Below, piece by piece: positions 9,529-17,678 of a stretch of DNA of 64,000 nucleotides. The DNA is from Alphaproteobacteria bacterium (GTDB lineage Bacteria > Pseudomonadota > Alphaproteobacteria > Caulobacterales > Maricaulaceae), in the NCBI GenBank assembly GCA_016124665.1, contig WGNH01000006.1:32708-96707 (forward strand), written 5' to 3'. The position numbers were made by a program, and so were the translations under genes. The notes beneath the pieces were generated by a model. The model was not told where the DNA came from and did no database searches. It saw only the letters and a list, made by a program, of their open reading frames with translations. Numbering within the stretch: the first letter of the stretch is position 1; the number at the start of each line of letters is the position of its first letter.

Positions 9529-9654
9529 CAATCCTGACTGCCGGAAATGCCAGTCTTGTGAGCGCCTGAAGCATTGCGGGCGGGCTATTAAGCGCTATGG
9601 TGTCAGTCAGGCGAGGAAGCTATCACTCTCAGAGTGGCGTTCACGGAGTACAGC

Positions 9655-11859
9655 ATGCACAGAATCCTTATTTCGGCATTGGCGCTATCCGCTCTGTCCG
9701 GCCCGGCCGCTTTGGCGGATGACATGTTTCATGGTGTTGAAACACTTGCATTTTCCGGCGGACCCGGGGACGAAATAAGATTTACGTCGCTCGCTCCGGA
9801 CGTCATGGAAATGAATGTCGGCGAACGCATCGATCTCAATTTTGGTCCCGGCTATGTCGCCGAGCTTGACCGGATCGACCAGCAAGCCATGGGGGCCCGC
9901 ACCTGGATTGGCCGGATTGAGGGCGGCGGCATTCAGGATCGTGTCATCATCTCGGAACTGAACGGTTTTACCTTTGGCCGGATCGCGACAGCGGACGGGG
10001 TCTGGAACATCGTCCCCGGCGAGAATGGCGGTCATCGTATTTTCCAGTACCCGGAAAATGCCATTCGCGAAAACTGGGGAGATGATGCGATCATCCCCTC
10101 ACTGGACAGCGTTATCGCCGAGGCACAGGAAATATCGTCCGGCAGTACGGAGGAATCGACAGCCGAGGCTTTGGCGGTCGGGTCCAATGGCACGGTTGAT
10201 CTGATGGTGTTGTATACGCAAAGCATGGTGGATACGTGGGGGCTCGCCGTTGGCGGACGCATTCAGTATCTTGTCGCCCTGCTGGATCAGGCCTTGATTG
10301 ACAGCGACACCGGAATGCGTGCGCGCCTCGTTTATCTGGACCAGTTGAACGCAAGCGAAACAGCCGGAAACACGCCAACCCTTTACGATTTGCAGGACGG
10401 CGCCGGCGACGGGCAGCCCTCGGATAATTCTCCGGATGGTGCGGGTCAGGATTTCAGCTCCCTGCTCGCCATCCGTAATGCTGTGGGCGCGGATCTGGTA
10501 TCCATCGTCCGCCGTCATTACAGCGGTTCAGGCGCGGTCAACCGGTCCGGCAGCTCCTGCGGTGTGGCTTTCGTAAATGGCGGCAGCGCCAAGACAATCG
10601 GTCCGGCCAATGCCGTGAATGGCGTCGCTGTGGTCAGCGATTTCATCAACGGCAATGATACCAATCTTCTCGATGGCTTCGGATTCTGTTCCGATTTCAC
10701 TTTCGCGCATGAGATCGGTCATAATCTCGGCTTCTCCCACAATGTGGAAGACACAACTCTCGGATCTGGCGTCCGCAGCTTCGCCCACGGCCACCGGGTC
10801 GATTGTTCTTTCACCACCATCATGGCCTATGGTTCCGATGGCGATGTCACCTGCCCCGGCACCGGCCGGAATGAAGCCGAATCGCCCTATTTCTCGAACC
10901 CGGATCTGAATCTGTGTGAGGGTGGAGCGGCGTGTGGTATCGCTGCTCCGGCATCCGATCTTTCTGCACCGCTGGCCGACAATCAGGACCCTGCAGACAA
11001 TGCCCGGGCCGCACGTGAAGAAGGCAAGAATGTTGTCGGTTTCCGCAGCGAGGCTCCGCGTGTTGTATCCTCGGTTCTCCCCATCACGCGATCTGTGCAG
11101 AATGGCGCCACGGCGACCGCGTTTGCGACAATCATCAATCCGGCCTCAACGGGCTCCACGGCAACGGCCTGCGGTCTGCGTCTGGCCGGATCTGACGCCA
11201 GCAGCTTCTCTTACCAGACCACAACAGCTGCAAATGCTCTGACCGGCACCGCGAATACGCCCGTCGATATCGCAGCGGGGGCCGCACAGAATTTCGTTTT
11301 CTCGGTCACATCGGCCAATGATTTCAGTGATAATGTCAACCAGACCGGGCGTCCCAGCGGAAATGTTGAGACAGATCTCTTTATCGAAGCCAATTGTTCG
11401 AACCGGCGCTCGGCAGAGTTCACGCTGGGTCTGAACTCGCTGACCTTCATGTCGCTTTCAACAGCCCCTGCGGATGTGATTGCACTGGCCGCCACGATCA
11501 ATAATGACGGCCGCATAAATGTGCCAACAACGGCGCCCTTTGTCGGCGTCGCTTCAGTGGCCGTTTCTAATGTCGGCGCTGGTGCGGTGATTACCGCCTC
11601 TGCTGACACCGGCGGGCGCTCAATGGCAATTTCCGAGATCGAAATCTGCGCTACGGATAGTGCGGGCACCTGCATCACTACGCGCGGACCCTCGGCAACA
11701 CTTGCGCTCAATACGAATACAACGGCCACCTTTGCCGTCTTCGTCCGCGGAACAGGAGCGGCGATCGAGGACGATCCGGCCCGCAATCGTATCTTTATCC
11801 GCTTCAATGAGGGCAGTGCGCCCCGCGGGGCCACCAGTGTGGCGGTCCGGACCCAATAG
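9655..11859 (+). CDS. Secreted metzincin-type zinc metalloprotease, likely T2SS substrate
   Basis: 734 residues from ATG 9655, chosen because GGAG lies 6 bases upstream and a signal peptide follows at once (LISALALSALSGPAALA, cleavage about residue 20). The zinc motif HEIGHNLGFSH has His352, Glu353, His356 and His362, and a Met-turn IMAYG follows at about 389-393, so it is a metzincin with a reprolysin-like catalytic domain. Residues from about 455 onward form a Thr/Ser/Ala-rich beta-sandwich-like C-terminal region with cysteines. A 126-base gap separates it from the gsp operon, so it may have its own promoter. Location next to the T2SS suggests it is an exported substrate; that link is inferred. 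Confidence 0.88.
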   Translation: MHRILISALALSALSGPAALADDMFHGVETLAFSGGPGDEIRFTSLAPDVMEMNVGERIDLNFGPGYVAELDRIDQQAMGARTWIGRIEGGGIQDRVIISELNGFTFGRIATADGVWNIVPGENGGHRIFQYPENAIRENWGDDAIIPSLDSVIAEAQEISSGSTEESTAEALAVGSNGTVDLMVLYTQSMVDTWGLAVGGRIQYLVALLDQALIDSDTGMRARLVYLDQLNASETAGNTPTLYDLQDGAGDGQPSDNSPDGAGQDFSSLLAIRNAVGADLVSIVRRHYSGSGAVNRSGSSCGVAFVNGGSAKTIGPANAVNGVAVVSDFINGNDTNLLDGFGFCSDFTFAHEIGHNLGFSHNVEDTTLGSGVRSFAHGHRVDCSFTTIMAYGSDGDVTCPGTGRNEAESPYFSNPDLNLCEGGAACGIAAPASDLSAPLADNQDPADNARAAREEGKNVVGFRSEAPRVVSSVLPITRSVQNGATATAFATIINPASTGSTATACGLRLAGSDASSFSYQTTTAANALTGTANTPVDIAAGAAQNFVFSVTSANDFSDNVNQTGRPSGNVETDLFIEANCSNRRSAEFTLGLNSLTFMSLSTAPADVIALAATINNDGRINVPTTAPFVGVASVAVSNVGAGAVITASADTGGRSMAISEIEICATDSAGTCITTRGPSATLALNTNTTATFAVFVRGTGAAIEDDPARNRIFIRFNEGSAPRGATSVAVRTQ

Positions 11860-11868
11860 GTGAAAAGC

Positions 11869-12552
11869 ATGCGTGTCTTTTCAAAACTCCTGATGCCGGC
11901 AGCCGCCGCTCTGACTTTATCTGCGCCTGTCTTTGCCGATATCGAAGTCGGGCAGGATGAGAATATCTGGACGGTCACGGCAGCGGGCGAACCGCTATCG
12001 GAAGTGCTTTCTGCTATCCGGGAGGAGGCCGGCTTCCGGCTGGTCGGGGCGGACCGGCTGATTGATGATCGTGCGGTAACAATCGAGGTGTCGGGATCAC
12101 TCGGCGATGTGCTGGCGCGCCTGCTGGCCGGGTTCGATTACGCCCTGGTTTATGGAGAAACACCCGAAACCAGTGGCGATCTTCAGCGACTCGTTCTCCT
12201 GTCGGGCCGGGCGGGCGATGCGCCTGACGAAAGCCAGCGTCTCACGGTTGAGAGACTTCCCGCCGGCTTGAGTGAGGAAGATGGCGAACGTGTCAGTGAC
12301 CTGCTGGCGCGTCAGGTTCAGCCCCTGATCGATGCCGAGGAAGCCGGGGCAGCCACCAGCAACACGGAAGAGACAACAGCCCTGACAGCGGCTCCCGCTT
12401 CACCGTCCGGCGAACCCGCCACAACAAGTGGTGACGACTATGAGCTGGATCCGGAAACGCAGGCGGCCCTGGCCGAAGCCACACGCCGTGCGCAGCAGGA
12501 TTTGCAAGCCCTGGTCAATGCGCTTCAGGCGGCCGAAGACGGCGATAATTAG
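11869..12552 (+). CDS. Exported protein with a secretin/TonB short N-terminal (STN-like) domain
   Basis: 227 residues from ATG 11869, preceded by AGGTGA; GTG 11860 is also in frame. Signal peptide to about residue 23 (APVFA). Residues about 36-96 (EPLSEVLSAIREEAGFRLVG, then ADRLIDDRAVTIEVSGSLGD) match the pattern of STN domains found at the N termini of secretins and TonB receptors. The rest is low-complexity, acidic and Thr/Ser-rich, ending in an Ala/Gln helix. It lacks any secretin channel domain, so it is not GspD. It starts 9 bases after the metalloprotease and may be a periplasmic accessory of secretion; function not established. Confidence 0.7.
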   Translation: MRVFSKLLMPAAAALTLSAPVFADIEVGQDENIWTVTAAGEPLSEVLSAIREEAGFRLVGADRLIDDRAVTIEVSGSLGDVLARLLAGFDYALVYGETPETSGDLQRLVLLSGRAGDAPDESQRLTVERLPAGLSEEDGERVSDLLARQVQPLIDAEEAGAATSNTEETTALTAAPASPSGEPATTSGDDYELDPETQAALAEATRRAQQDLQALVNALQAAEDGDN

Positions 12553-12587
12553 GCTTTCACCCGGCTGAAAACCGGACACCCCGGATA

Positions 12588-13532
12588 TCAGTCTTGGGTG
12601 TTTGTGTATTCACCTTCAGGCAAACCCAGGGCCAGCGACAGATTCTGCATCGCTTGCACGGCCGCCCCTTTGAGAAGGTTGTCCAGCACCGAAACAACGG
12701 TCAGATGCCGGCCATCTCCGGCAAGACCGAATCCACCGACGATGGCTCCGGGCCGGCCCGCAATCATGGCGGGCTCGGGAATTTCCTCCGTCACGTCAAC
12801 CAGTGGCTCACCATCGTAATAGGCCTGATATGTTTCCAGGCATCCTTTGGCCGTCATCATACCGGTGATCGGGATGTGGACCGTTGTCACCAGACCGCTG
12901 AAGAAGGGCGCAACATGGGGGGTGAAATGAATATCCACGCCCGCATGCGCCGCCATCTCGCGCTCATGAATATGCCCCGTTAGCGCATAAGGCATCAGAT
13001 TGTCCTTGAGCGCCGCCAGATCATTCTTGCGCGAGGGTGTGATGCCTGCCCCGGAATATCCAGACACGCCAAAGACATGAATCGGCCCCGAAACCATCTC
13101 GCGGTATGGTGCGATCGCCAGCTGTCCGCAGGTGGCATAACAGCCCGGATTGGCAATGCGTTTCGCGGTTTTCAAGTCATCCCGGCCATGGATCTCCGGC
13201 AAACCATACACCCAGGCCGGATCAAACCGCCCGTCCGCCGACAAATCGACGACAATCGTTTGCGCATCGATATGTTCGAGAAAAGCGGCCGCCGCCCCGT
13301 TGGGAAGAGCGAGGATGATGGCGTCCAGATCATGCGAAGCGAGGGCCTCCGGAGTAACCGCCTCGAACGACAGGCCGGTCTCAAGCTCCGGTGCCGTGTC
13401 GTGCACCTTCTGTCCGGCCAGCTCGCGCGAACTGGCCAGGACCAGTTCCATATCCTCGCGGCGCGAGAGCAGGCGCAGGATTTCGCGTCCGGTATAGCCA
13501 CGCCCGCCAATCAGCCCGATACGCGCCGTCAT
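12588..13532 (-). CDS. argC: N-acetyl-gamma-glutamyl-phosphate reductase
   Basis: 314 residues, the short type-2 ArgC. The N-terminal NAD(P) site is GLIGGRGYTGREIL (about 6-19). The active-site Cys is C131 in NPGCYAT. VFGVSGYSGAG and HEREM are further family blocks. It reduces acetylglutamyl phosphate to the semialdehyde. The start overlaps the NAGS/K stop by 4 bases, making it the last gene of the operon argF'-NAGS/K-argC. Confidence 0.95.
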   Translation of the reverse strand: MTARIGLIGGRGYTGREILRLLSRREDMELVLASSRELAGQKVHDTAPELETGLSFEAVTPEALASHDLDAIILALPNGAAAAFLEHIDAQTIVVDLSADGRFDPAWVYGLPEIHGRDDLKTAKRIANPGCYATCGQLAIAPYREMVSGPIHVFGVSGYSGAGITPSRKNDLAALKDNLMPYALTGHIHEREMAAHAGVDIHFTPHVAPFFSGLVTTVHIPITGMMTAKGCLETYQAYYDGEPLVDVTEEIPEPAMIAGRPGAIVGGFGLAGDGRHLTVVSVLDNLLKGAAVQAMQNLSLALGLPEGEYTNTQD

Positions 13533-14848
13533 CCGGACCGCTCCAGCGTCTCGGGCAGGGCCGCAATCTTGCGCACCATGCCGGGGATACGTGACAGGTC
13601 GTTCTCGCCTTTCCAGAACACGGTCCAGGGCCCGGCTTTCACCGACCCGTCACACTCCTGGAAATAGAAGCTGTTGACCGGATTGGAGGACTTGGACCGC
13701 CAGTAAAGATAGGGCGCATAATCGATCATCGCCTGCCAGACCGCGCGCGCCAGCCCCTCGCCGCGCGCCTCTTCGAGAACCGCGAACTTGTCGAGATAGG
13801 CGATTCCGTCCAGGCGGCTGATCACCGCTCCGGCGCGATAATTTTCCGTTACGAACAAGCGGTCAAAGTCCAGCGAGGTCCAGTAATCGGCCACCGGCTT
13901 GCGTCCGAACGACGCCGTGATCAGCTGCTCCAGCCGCGGCCAGTCAACGGCCGCCTTGTCTGTCTCGGTCAACAGCTTTTCGCCGCGCCGGATCAGCGTG
14001 CCGGCCCCGGCATGGGTGAACAATTCCTGGCTGAGGCCTTCCGGTGAGGTAATCGACACCGAACTGGTGAGCGGCAAATCATCCAGCAGGGCCTGGATCT
14101 GATCGATCTTCACGCGCATTCCGCCAGTGATCCATCCTGCGGACATCAGCCGGTCCCGGTCGCTGGCAAGATTAAGCGTTGAAATCACCTCTCCCTTGTC
14201 GTCAAGCAGGCCGCCTGTCTCCGTCAGGAAGATGATCTTGTAGGGTTGCAGCGTCTTCACCAGGGCCGCCACCGCATGGTCGGCATTGATATTGACCAGA
14301 CGCCCGTCACCGGTTTCGCCCAGACAGGCCAGAACCGGAATTTCGCCGCCCCGTACGGCAGCCTCGACAAGGTCCAGATTGACCTCCGCTGGCTCGCCCA
14401 CGCGGCCATAGATGGCTTCGTCCAGCAGCCGGGCCCCGAACACGCCCGTCGGTATGCTGGCCGCGCGGCCGCCGCTTTCCCTAATAGCGTCGACAATCGC
14501 GATATTGGCAGCGCTGAGAGCCTTGCGGATAACGGGAATGGCTTCTGCCGGCGTCACACGCAGCCCGTCTATGCGCTCGCTCCGGATCGCCGCCTCATCC
14601 AGCGCTGCATCGAGTTGTGGCCCGCCACCATGAACAATGATGGGCGAAAGGCCGACCGTTTGCAGAAAAGCCAGAGCGGCGGCGAGCCCGTCAAGATCAT
14701 CGCGGATCACTGCGCCGCCAACCTTCACCACCGCAAAGCGCGACTGATCCAGGCGCGAAAACCGGTTGAGATAGTCGCGCACTTCCTTGCCATCGCGCAT
14801 ATGCGACAGCAGGCGGATAATGGTCGAGCGGGTACCGGTTGTGCTCAT
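13529..14848 (-). CDS. argB: Bifunctional N-acetylglutamate synthase/kinase (NAGS/K)
   Basis: 439 residues, much longer than a stand-alone ArgB of about 290-300. Residues 1 to about 285 are an amino-acid kinase domain (VVKVGGAVI, IIVHGGGPQLDAALDE, LACLGETGDGRLVNINADHA). The C-terminal 150 residues are a GNAT-like acetyltransferase domain (EARGEGLARAVWQAMIDY, VNSFYFQECDGS). This fusion is the bifunctional enzyme type described from Maricaulis and Xanthomonas, performing both the first and second steps of arginine synthesis, with arginine feedback in characterised members. Both ends overlap neighbours by 4 bases. Confidence 0.93.
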   Translation of the reverse strand: MSTTGTRSTIIRLLSHMRDGKEVRDYLNRFSRLDQSRFAVVKVGGAVIRDDLDGLAAALAFLQTVGLSPIIVHGGGPQLDAALDEAAIRSERIDGLRVTPAEAIPVIRKALSAANIAIVDAIRESGGRAASIPTGVFGARLLDEAIYGRVGEPAEVNLDLVEAAVRGGEIPVLACLGETGDGRLVNINADHAVAALVKTLQPYKIIFLTETGGLLDDKGEVISTLNLASDRDRLMSAGWITGGMRVKIDQIQALLDDLPLTSSVSITSPEGLSQELFTHAGAGTLIRRGEKLLTETDKAAVDWPRLEQLITASFGRKPVADYWTSLDFDRLFVTENYRAGAVISRLDGIAYLDKFAVLEEARGEGLARAVWQAMIDYAPYLYWRSKSSNPVNSFYFQECDGSVKAGPWTVFWKGENDLSRIPGMVRKIAALPETLERSG

Positions 14849-15858
14849 GCCCGGAGATCCATGTCCCGTGCCAGGGCTTCCAGCATGGCTTTCTGGACAT
14901 GCAGGCGGTTCTCTGCCTCCTCAATTCCCAGAAAAGCAGGAGAATCCACTACGCTGTCAGCAATCTTCACATTCCGGCGCATGGGCAGGCAGTGGCTGAT
15001 CGAGGCATTACGGGTCAAAGCCATCTTGGCATCGTCCACCATGAAGTCCCGGCCCTTCGCCCGATAGGGGGCCTCGCCCTCCCATTGGCCATAGAATGGC
15101 AACGCCCCCCAGCTTTTTGCATAGACGGCATCGGCACCGGAATAGGCGGCCTCGATATCGGTCAGGAGATCGAAGGATGTCCCGTGTGCGGCACAGTTTT
15201 CCTGAGCCGCCGACATGTATCTTTCATCCAGCCGGTAGACTTCGTCCGGCACCAGCATGCGCACATTCATGCCGAACTTGGACGCCATCAGAATCGCGGA
15301 ATTCGCCACCGCGGTGTTCAGCGGTTTTGGATGAGGAACCCAGGTCAGAAGAAAGGTCTTGTTGGCAACGCGGCCATGCTTTTCCTGAAGGGCCAGCATC
15401 ATCGCCAGCTCCTGACAGGGGTGAACAATAGTCTCCATATTGACGATAGGCACAGCCGCATGCCTTGCAAAAGCGGAAATCAGCGGATCCTCCCGCTCTG
15501 CCTGCCAGTTCTGGAATTTGGGGAAGCACCGGATGGCGATCATGTCGACATAGCGGGACAGCACTTTCGCCGCCTCGACAACGTGCTCCTCCGCATCGGC
15601 GTCCATGATGACCCCGTCCTCGAACTCCATCGGCCATGTCCCGGCACGGGCGTCCAGCACAATGCCCTGCCCGCCCAGTTGCGCAATGCCGATTTCAAAC
15701 GAGGTGCGCGTGCGCAGCGAGGGATTGAAAAAGACCAGCGCCACGGACTTTCCCGACAACGCGGAACTGAACGCTCCGGCTTTTAGCGCGCGGGCGCGAT
15801 CCAGAATCGATTGCAGTTCGTCCTGTTTCCAGTCTTCGGTAGTCAGAAAATGGCGCAT
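14845..15858 (-). CDS. argF': N-acetylornithine carbamoyltransferase (AOTCase)
   Basis: 337 residues from ATG 15858. An in-frame start at 15906 exists, but it would read through a terminator-like hairpin and adds a non-conserved 16-residue leader. The carbamoyl-phosphate motif is FNPSLRTRTSFE (S47, R49, R51). WPMEF (75-79) carries the Pro and Glu that distinguish acetylornithine transcarbamylases from ornithine and succinylornithine enzymes. HPCQELA and SHCLPMRRNVK are also present. It makes acetylcitrulline, so the cell should also need an acetylcitrulline deacetylase, which is not in this window. Confidence 0.93.
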   Translation of the reverse strand: MRHFLTTEDWKQDELQSILDRARALKAGAFSSALSGKSVALVFFNPSLRTRTSFEIGIAQLGGQGIVLDARAGTWPMEFEDGVIMDADAEEHVVEAAKVLSRYVDMIAIRCFPKFQNWQAEREDPLISAFARHAAVPIVNMETIVHPCQELAMMLALQEKHGRVANKTFLLTWVPHPKPLNTAVANSAILMASKFGMNVRMLVPDEVYRLDERYMSAAQENCAAHGTSFDLLTDIEAAYSGADAVYAKSWGALPFYGQWEGEAPYRAKGRDFMVDDAKMALTRNASISHCLPMRRNVKIADSVVDSPAFLGIEEAENRLHVQKAMLEALARDMDLRA

Positions 15859-15876
15859 AATTCTGGTCCCAATAGA

Positions 15877-15903
15877 AAAGCCCGGCTCAACGAGCCGGGC
15901 TTT
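15877..15903 (-). terminator. Terminator-like hairpin in the 5' leader of argF'
   Basis: A perfect 12-bp stem AAAGCCCGGCTC / GAGCCGGGCTTT with a 3-base loop. Read on the minus strand it is followed by UUUU (bases 15879-15876). It lies 48 bases after the stop of the upstream lipoprotein gene and its 3' end is only about 18 bases before the argF' ATG. It may end the lipoprotein transcript, attenuate the arg operon, or both. Confidence 0.8.
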
Positions 15904-15938
15904 CATAGCATTTGCAGTCGATAGCGAAAGCCGATCAT
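15903..15938 (-). promoter_or_regulatory. Possible arginine-codon leader peptide before the arg hairpin
   Basis: An 11-codon frame, MIGFRYRLQML, whose TGA stop overlaps the 5' arm of the hairpin. Two of the codons are Arg (CGC, CGA). The leader bases GGCTTTC (15926-15932) are the reverse complement of GAAAGCC at the beginning of the terminator stem, so an alternative hairpin can be drawn. There is no clear Shine-Dalgarno sequence, so translation is doubtful. Confidence 0.25.
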
Positions 15939-15950
15939 GTCACGGCATCA

Positions 15951-16292
15951 TTAAAATGGGTTCGTATCGCTATTGGTTTGGCCTGAAGCCCATTGATTGC
16001 CCGTCGACTGGTTGCGGCCAATGGCATCACGCCCGGCTTCCTGGATGGCGGCCCATTGCGCCGCAGTCCGGCAGATCCGCTCGCGGCGCAGCTGTCCGGT
16101 CACCCGCTCCGCACGGCAAACCATGCGGTTTGGATCATCATCATTGGAAGCGGTGTTGGTTTCCGCAGGTGCCGTTTCCTGTGGCGCCTCGGCCGGTACC
16201 GGCGCGTCATTGCTGGCCATATCGCCATCTTCCGACGTGGTCGCGCAAGCTGCCAGCGCCAATCCGGCAACGAGTACAAAAATCAGTCTCAT
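15951..16292 (-). CDS. Small lipoprotein, copy A of a tandem duplicate
   Basis: 113 residues. ATG 16292 is preferred over 16304 because GGGGGA lies just upstream of it. The signal ends in the lipobox LAAC, giving a predicted acylated Cys. A low-complexity Asp/Ala/Pro/Glu linker follows, then a conserved basic block NRMVCRAERVTGQLRRERIC and AAQWAAIQEAGRDAIGRNQS with two cysteines. It differs from its neighbour mainly by an extended C terminus (NQWASGQTNSDTNPF). Function unknown. Confidence 0.8.
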   Translation of the reverse strand: MRLIFVLVAGLALAACATTSEDGDMASNDAPVPAEAPQETAPAETNTASNDDDPNRMVCRAERVTGQLRRERICRTAAQWAAIQEAGRDAIGRNQSTGNQWASGQTNSDTNPF

Positions 16293-16358
16293 AGATCCCC
16301 CCATTGGATCCGGCAGGTCCGGCAGAGACTACCGGACCCGCATTCCATTCATCAATCT

Positions 16359-16670
16359 TTATTGTGGGCTGTCCTGATAGCCCGTCGACTGGTTCCGGCC
16401 AATGGCATCGCGGCCGGCTTCCTGGATCGCAGCCCATTGCGCCGCCGTCCGGCAGATACGTTCGCGGCGCAGCTGGCCGGTCACACGCTCCGCACGGCAA
16501 ACCATACGGTTCGGATCGTCATTGGATGCGGTGTTGGTTTCCGCCGGTGCCCTTTCCTGCGGCGCCTCGGCCGGTGCCGGCGCATCATTGCTGGCCATAT
16601 CGCCATCCTCCGACGTGGTGGCGCATGATGCCAGCGCCAGACCGGCGATCAAAATCAAGAATATCCTCAC
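16359..16670 (-). CDS. Small lipoprotein, copy B of a tandem duplicate
   Basis: 103 residues from a GTG start with GAGGGG upstream. The lipobox is LASC. Apart from a one-residue deletion in the DDD run and a shorter tail, it is nearly the same protein as the downstream copy, including the two-cysteine basic block. Each copy has its own ribosome-binding site and about 65 bases lie between them, so this looks like a recent tandem gene duplication. Likely periplasmic, membrane-anchored; function unknown. Confidence 0.8.
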   Translation of the reverse strand: MRIFLILIAGLALASCATTSEDGDMASNDAPAPAEAPQERAPAETNTASNDDPNRMVCRAERVTGQLRRERICRTAAQWAAIQEAGRDAIGRNQSTGYQDSPQ

Positions 16671-16895
16671 TTTACCCCTCCTGCATAAACTCGTTGTTTC
16701 TGGAAAATCGGCGCGAATGTAGATATCGCAACCAGAGAAGGTCAGCCTTCAATAATTCCGGCGCCCTGTCAAAGTACGAAATTGTAATTTCCTGCTATCC
16801 AATAGCTTCACAAGGCCTTTCCGGTTCAAATCAAGAATTGTTGATCACCCGGGCGGATTGCCCCAAAACGGAAGCTCATTATCCGATAGGCCCTC
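16671..16895. other. Intergenic region, divergent promoters presumed
   Basis: About 225 bases, more AT-rich than the surroundings, between the minus-strand lipoprotein pair and the plus-strand kdsB-like gene. It must hold promoters for both directions, but I cannot pick a convincing -35/-10 pair. No RNA gene or repeat seen. Confidence 0.5.
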
Positions 16896-17678
16896 ATGTC
16901 CGTTCTCGCTGTCATACCCGCCCGCTACGGTTCCACCCGCTTTCCCGGCAAGCCGCTCACCCGCATTGCCGGCCGTCAGATGATCGAACGGGTCTGGCGT
17001 CACACCTCCGCGGCCGAAGGGGTCGATGAGGTCGTGGTCGCCACCGATGATGCGCGCATTGCCGATGCTGTTTCAGCCTTTGGTGGCCAGGCCGTGATGA
17101 CGCCGGACACCTGCCGCAATGGCACCGAACGTGCGCTCGCTGCACTGGACGCCCTGGGAAGTCAGGCGGACATCATTATCAATGTGCAGGGCGACGCCGT
17201 GTTGACTCCGCCCTGGGTCATCGGCGCCGTGCCGGTCGTGATGCGCGCGGATGCCTCCATCGAAATGGCCACACCTGCCGTCAGAATGCCCCCGGAAACG
17301 GAGGCTCGATTCCGGGCCGCAAAAGCGGCAGGCGAGGTCGGCGGCACCACTGTCGTTTTCGATAAAAATATGAAAGCCATGTATTTTTCCAAAACCGTCA
17401 TCCCCTTTCAGCGCAATCCGGAGGCCGGCACGCCGACCTGGCAGCATATCGGCCTCTATGGCTATCGCGCTGCAACCCTGCGCCGGCTCGTATCGCTGGA
17501 GCCCAGCCCGCTGGAGCAGGCCGAAAGCCTGGAACAGTTGCGGGCGCTCGAAAACGGCATTCCCATCCGCATTGTCGAGGTGGATTACCGCGGGCGTTCG
17601 GCCTGGTCGGTAGATGCGCCGTCTGATGTTGCCGAGGTCGAAGCCATCATCGCCCGCGAGGGCGAACTTGTCCCATGA
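16896..17678 (+). CDS. kdsB: KdsB-like CMP-Kdo synthetase (cytidylyltransferase)
   Basis: 260 residues, normal KdsB length. IPARYGSTRFPGKPL (7-21) is the nucleotide-binding signature. QHIGLYGYR, SPLEQAESLEQLRALENG and the C-terminal VDAPSD are also KdsB blocks. KdsB activates Kdo for lipopolysaccharide core synthesis. The usual NxQGDEP motif reads NVQGDAVLTPP here: the metal-binding Asp is kept but the following Glu-Pro is lost, so substrate preference could differ from Kdo. It overlaps the next gene by 4 bases, and no other LPS genes are nearby. Confidence 0.8.
   Translation: MSVLAVIPARYGSTRFPGKPLTRIAGRQMIERVWRHTSAAEGVDEVVVATDDARIADAVSAFGGQAVMTPDTCRNGTERALAALDALGSQADIIINVQGDAVLTPPWVIGAVPVVMRADASIEMATPAVRMPPETEARFRAAKAAGEVGGTTVVFDKNMKAMYFSKTVIPFQRNPEAGTPTWQHIGLYGYRAATLRRLVSLEPSPLEQAESLEQLRALENGIPIRIVEVDYRGRSAWSVDAPSDVAEVEAIIAREGELVP

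Larger units (their letters stand above)
15951..16670 (-). repeat. Direct tandem gene duplication (two lipoprotein copies)
   Basis: The two lipoprotein genes align over about 270 bases with roughly nine in ten bases alike by eye, including the region coding the cysteine-containing block and the linker. Differences are scattered substitutions, mostly silent, plus one 3-base indel and divergent 3' ends. Confidence 0.8.

Noticed and set aside
11869..12552. gspD secretin
   Set aside because: Only an STN/N0-like domain of about 60 residues is present; there are no N1-N3 domains or secretin channel.
15859..15906. Upstream start for argF' at 15906
   Set aside because: It would translate the terminator-like hairpin and add 16 non-conserved residues. 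ATG 15858 matches the family N terminus.
16316..16338. Hairpin GGTCCGG/CCGGACC between the lipoprotein copies
   Set aside because: Seven pairs with no U tract on either strand; too weak to call a terminator.
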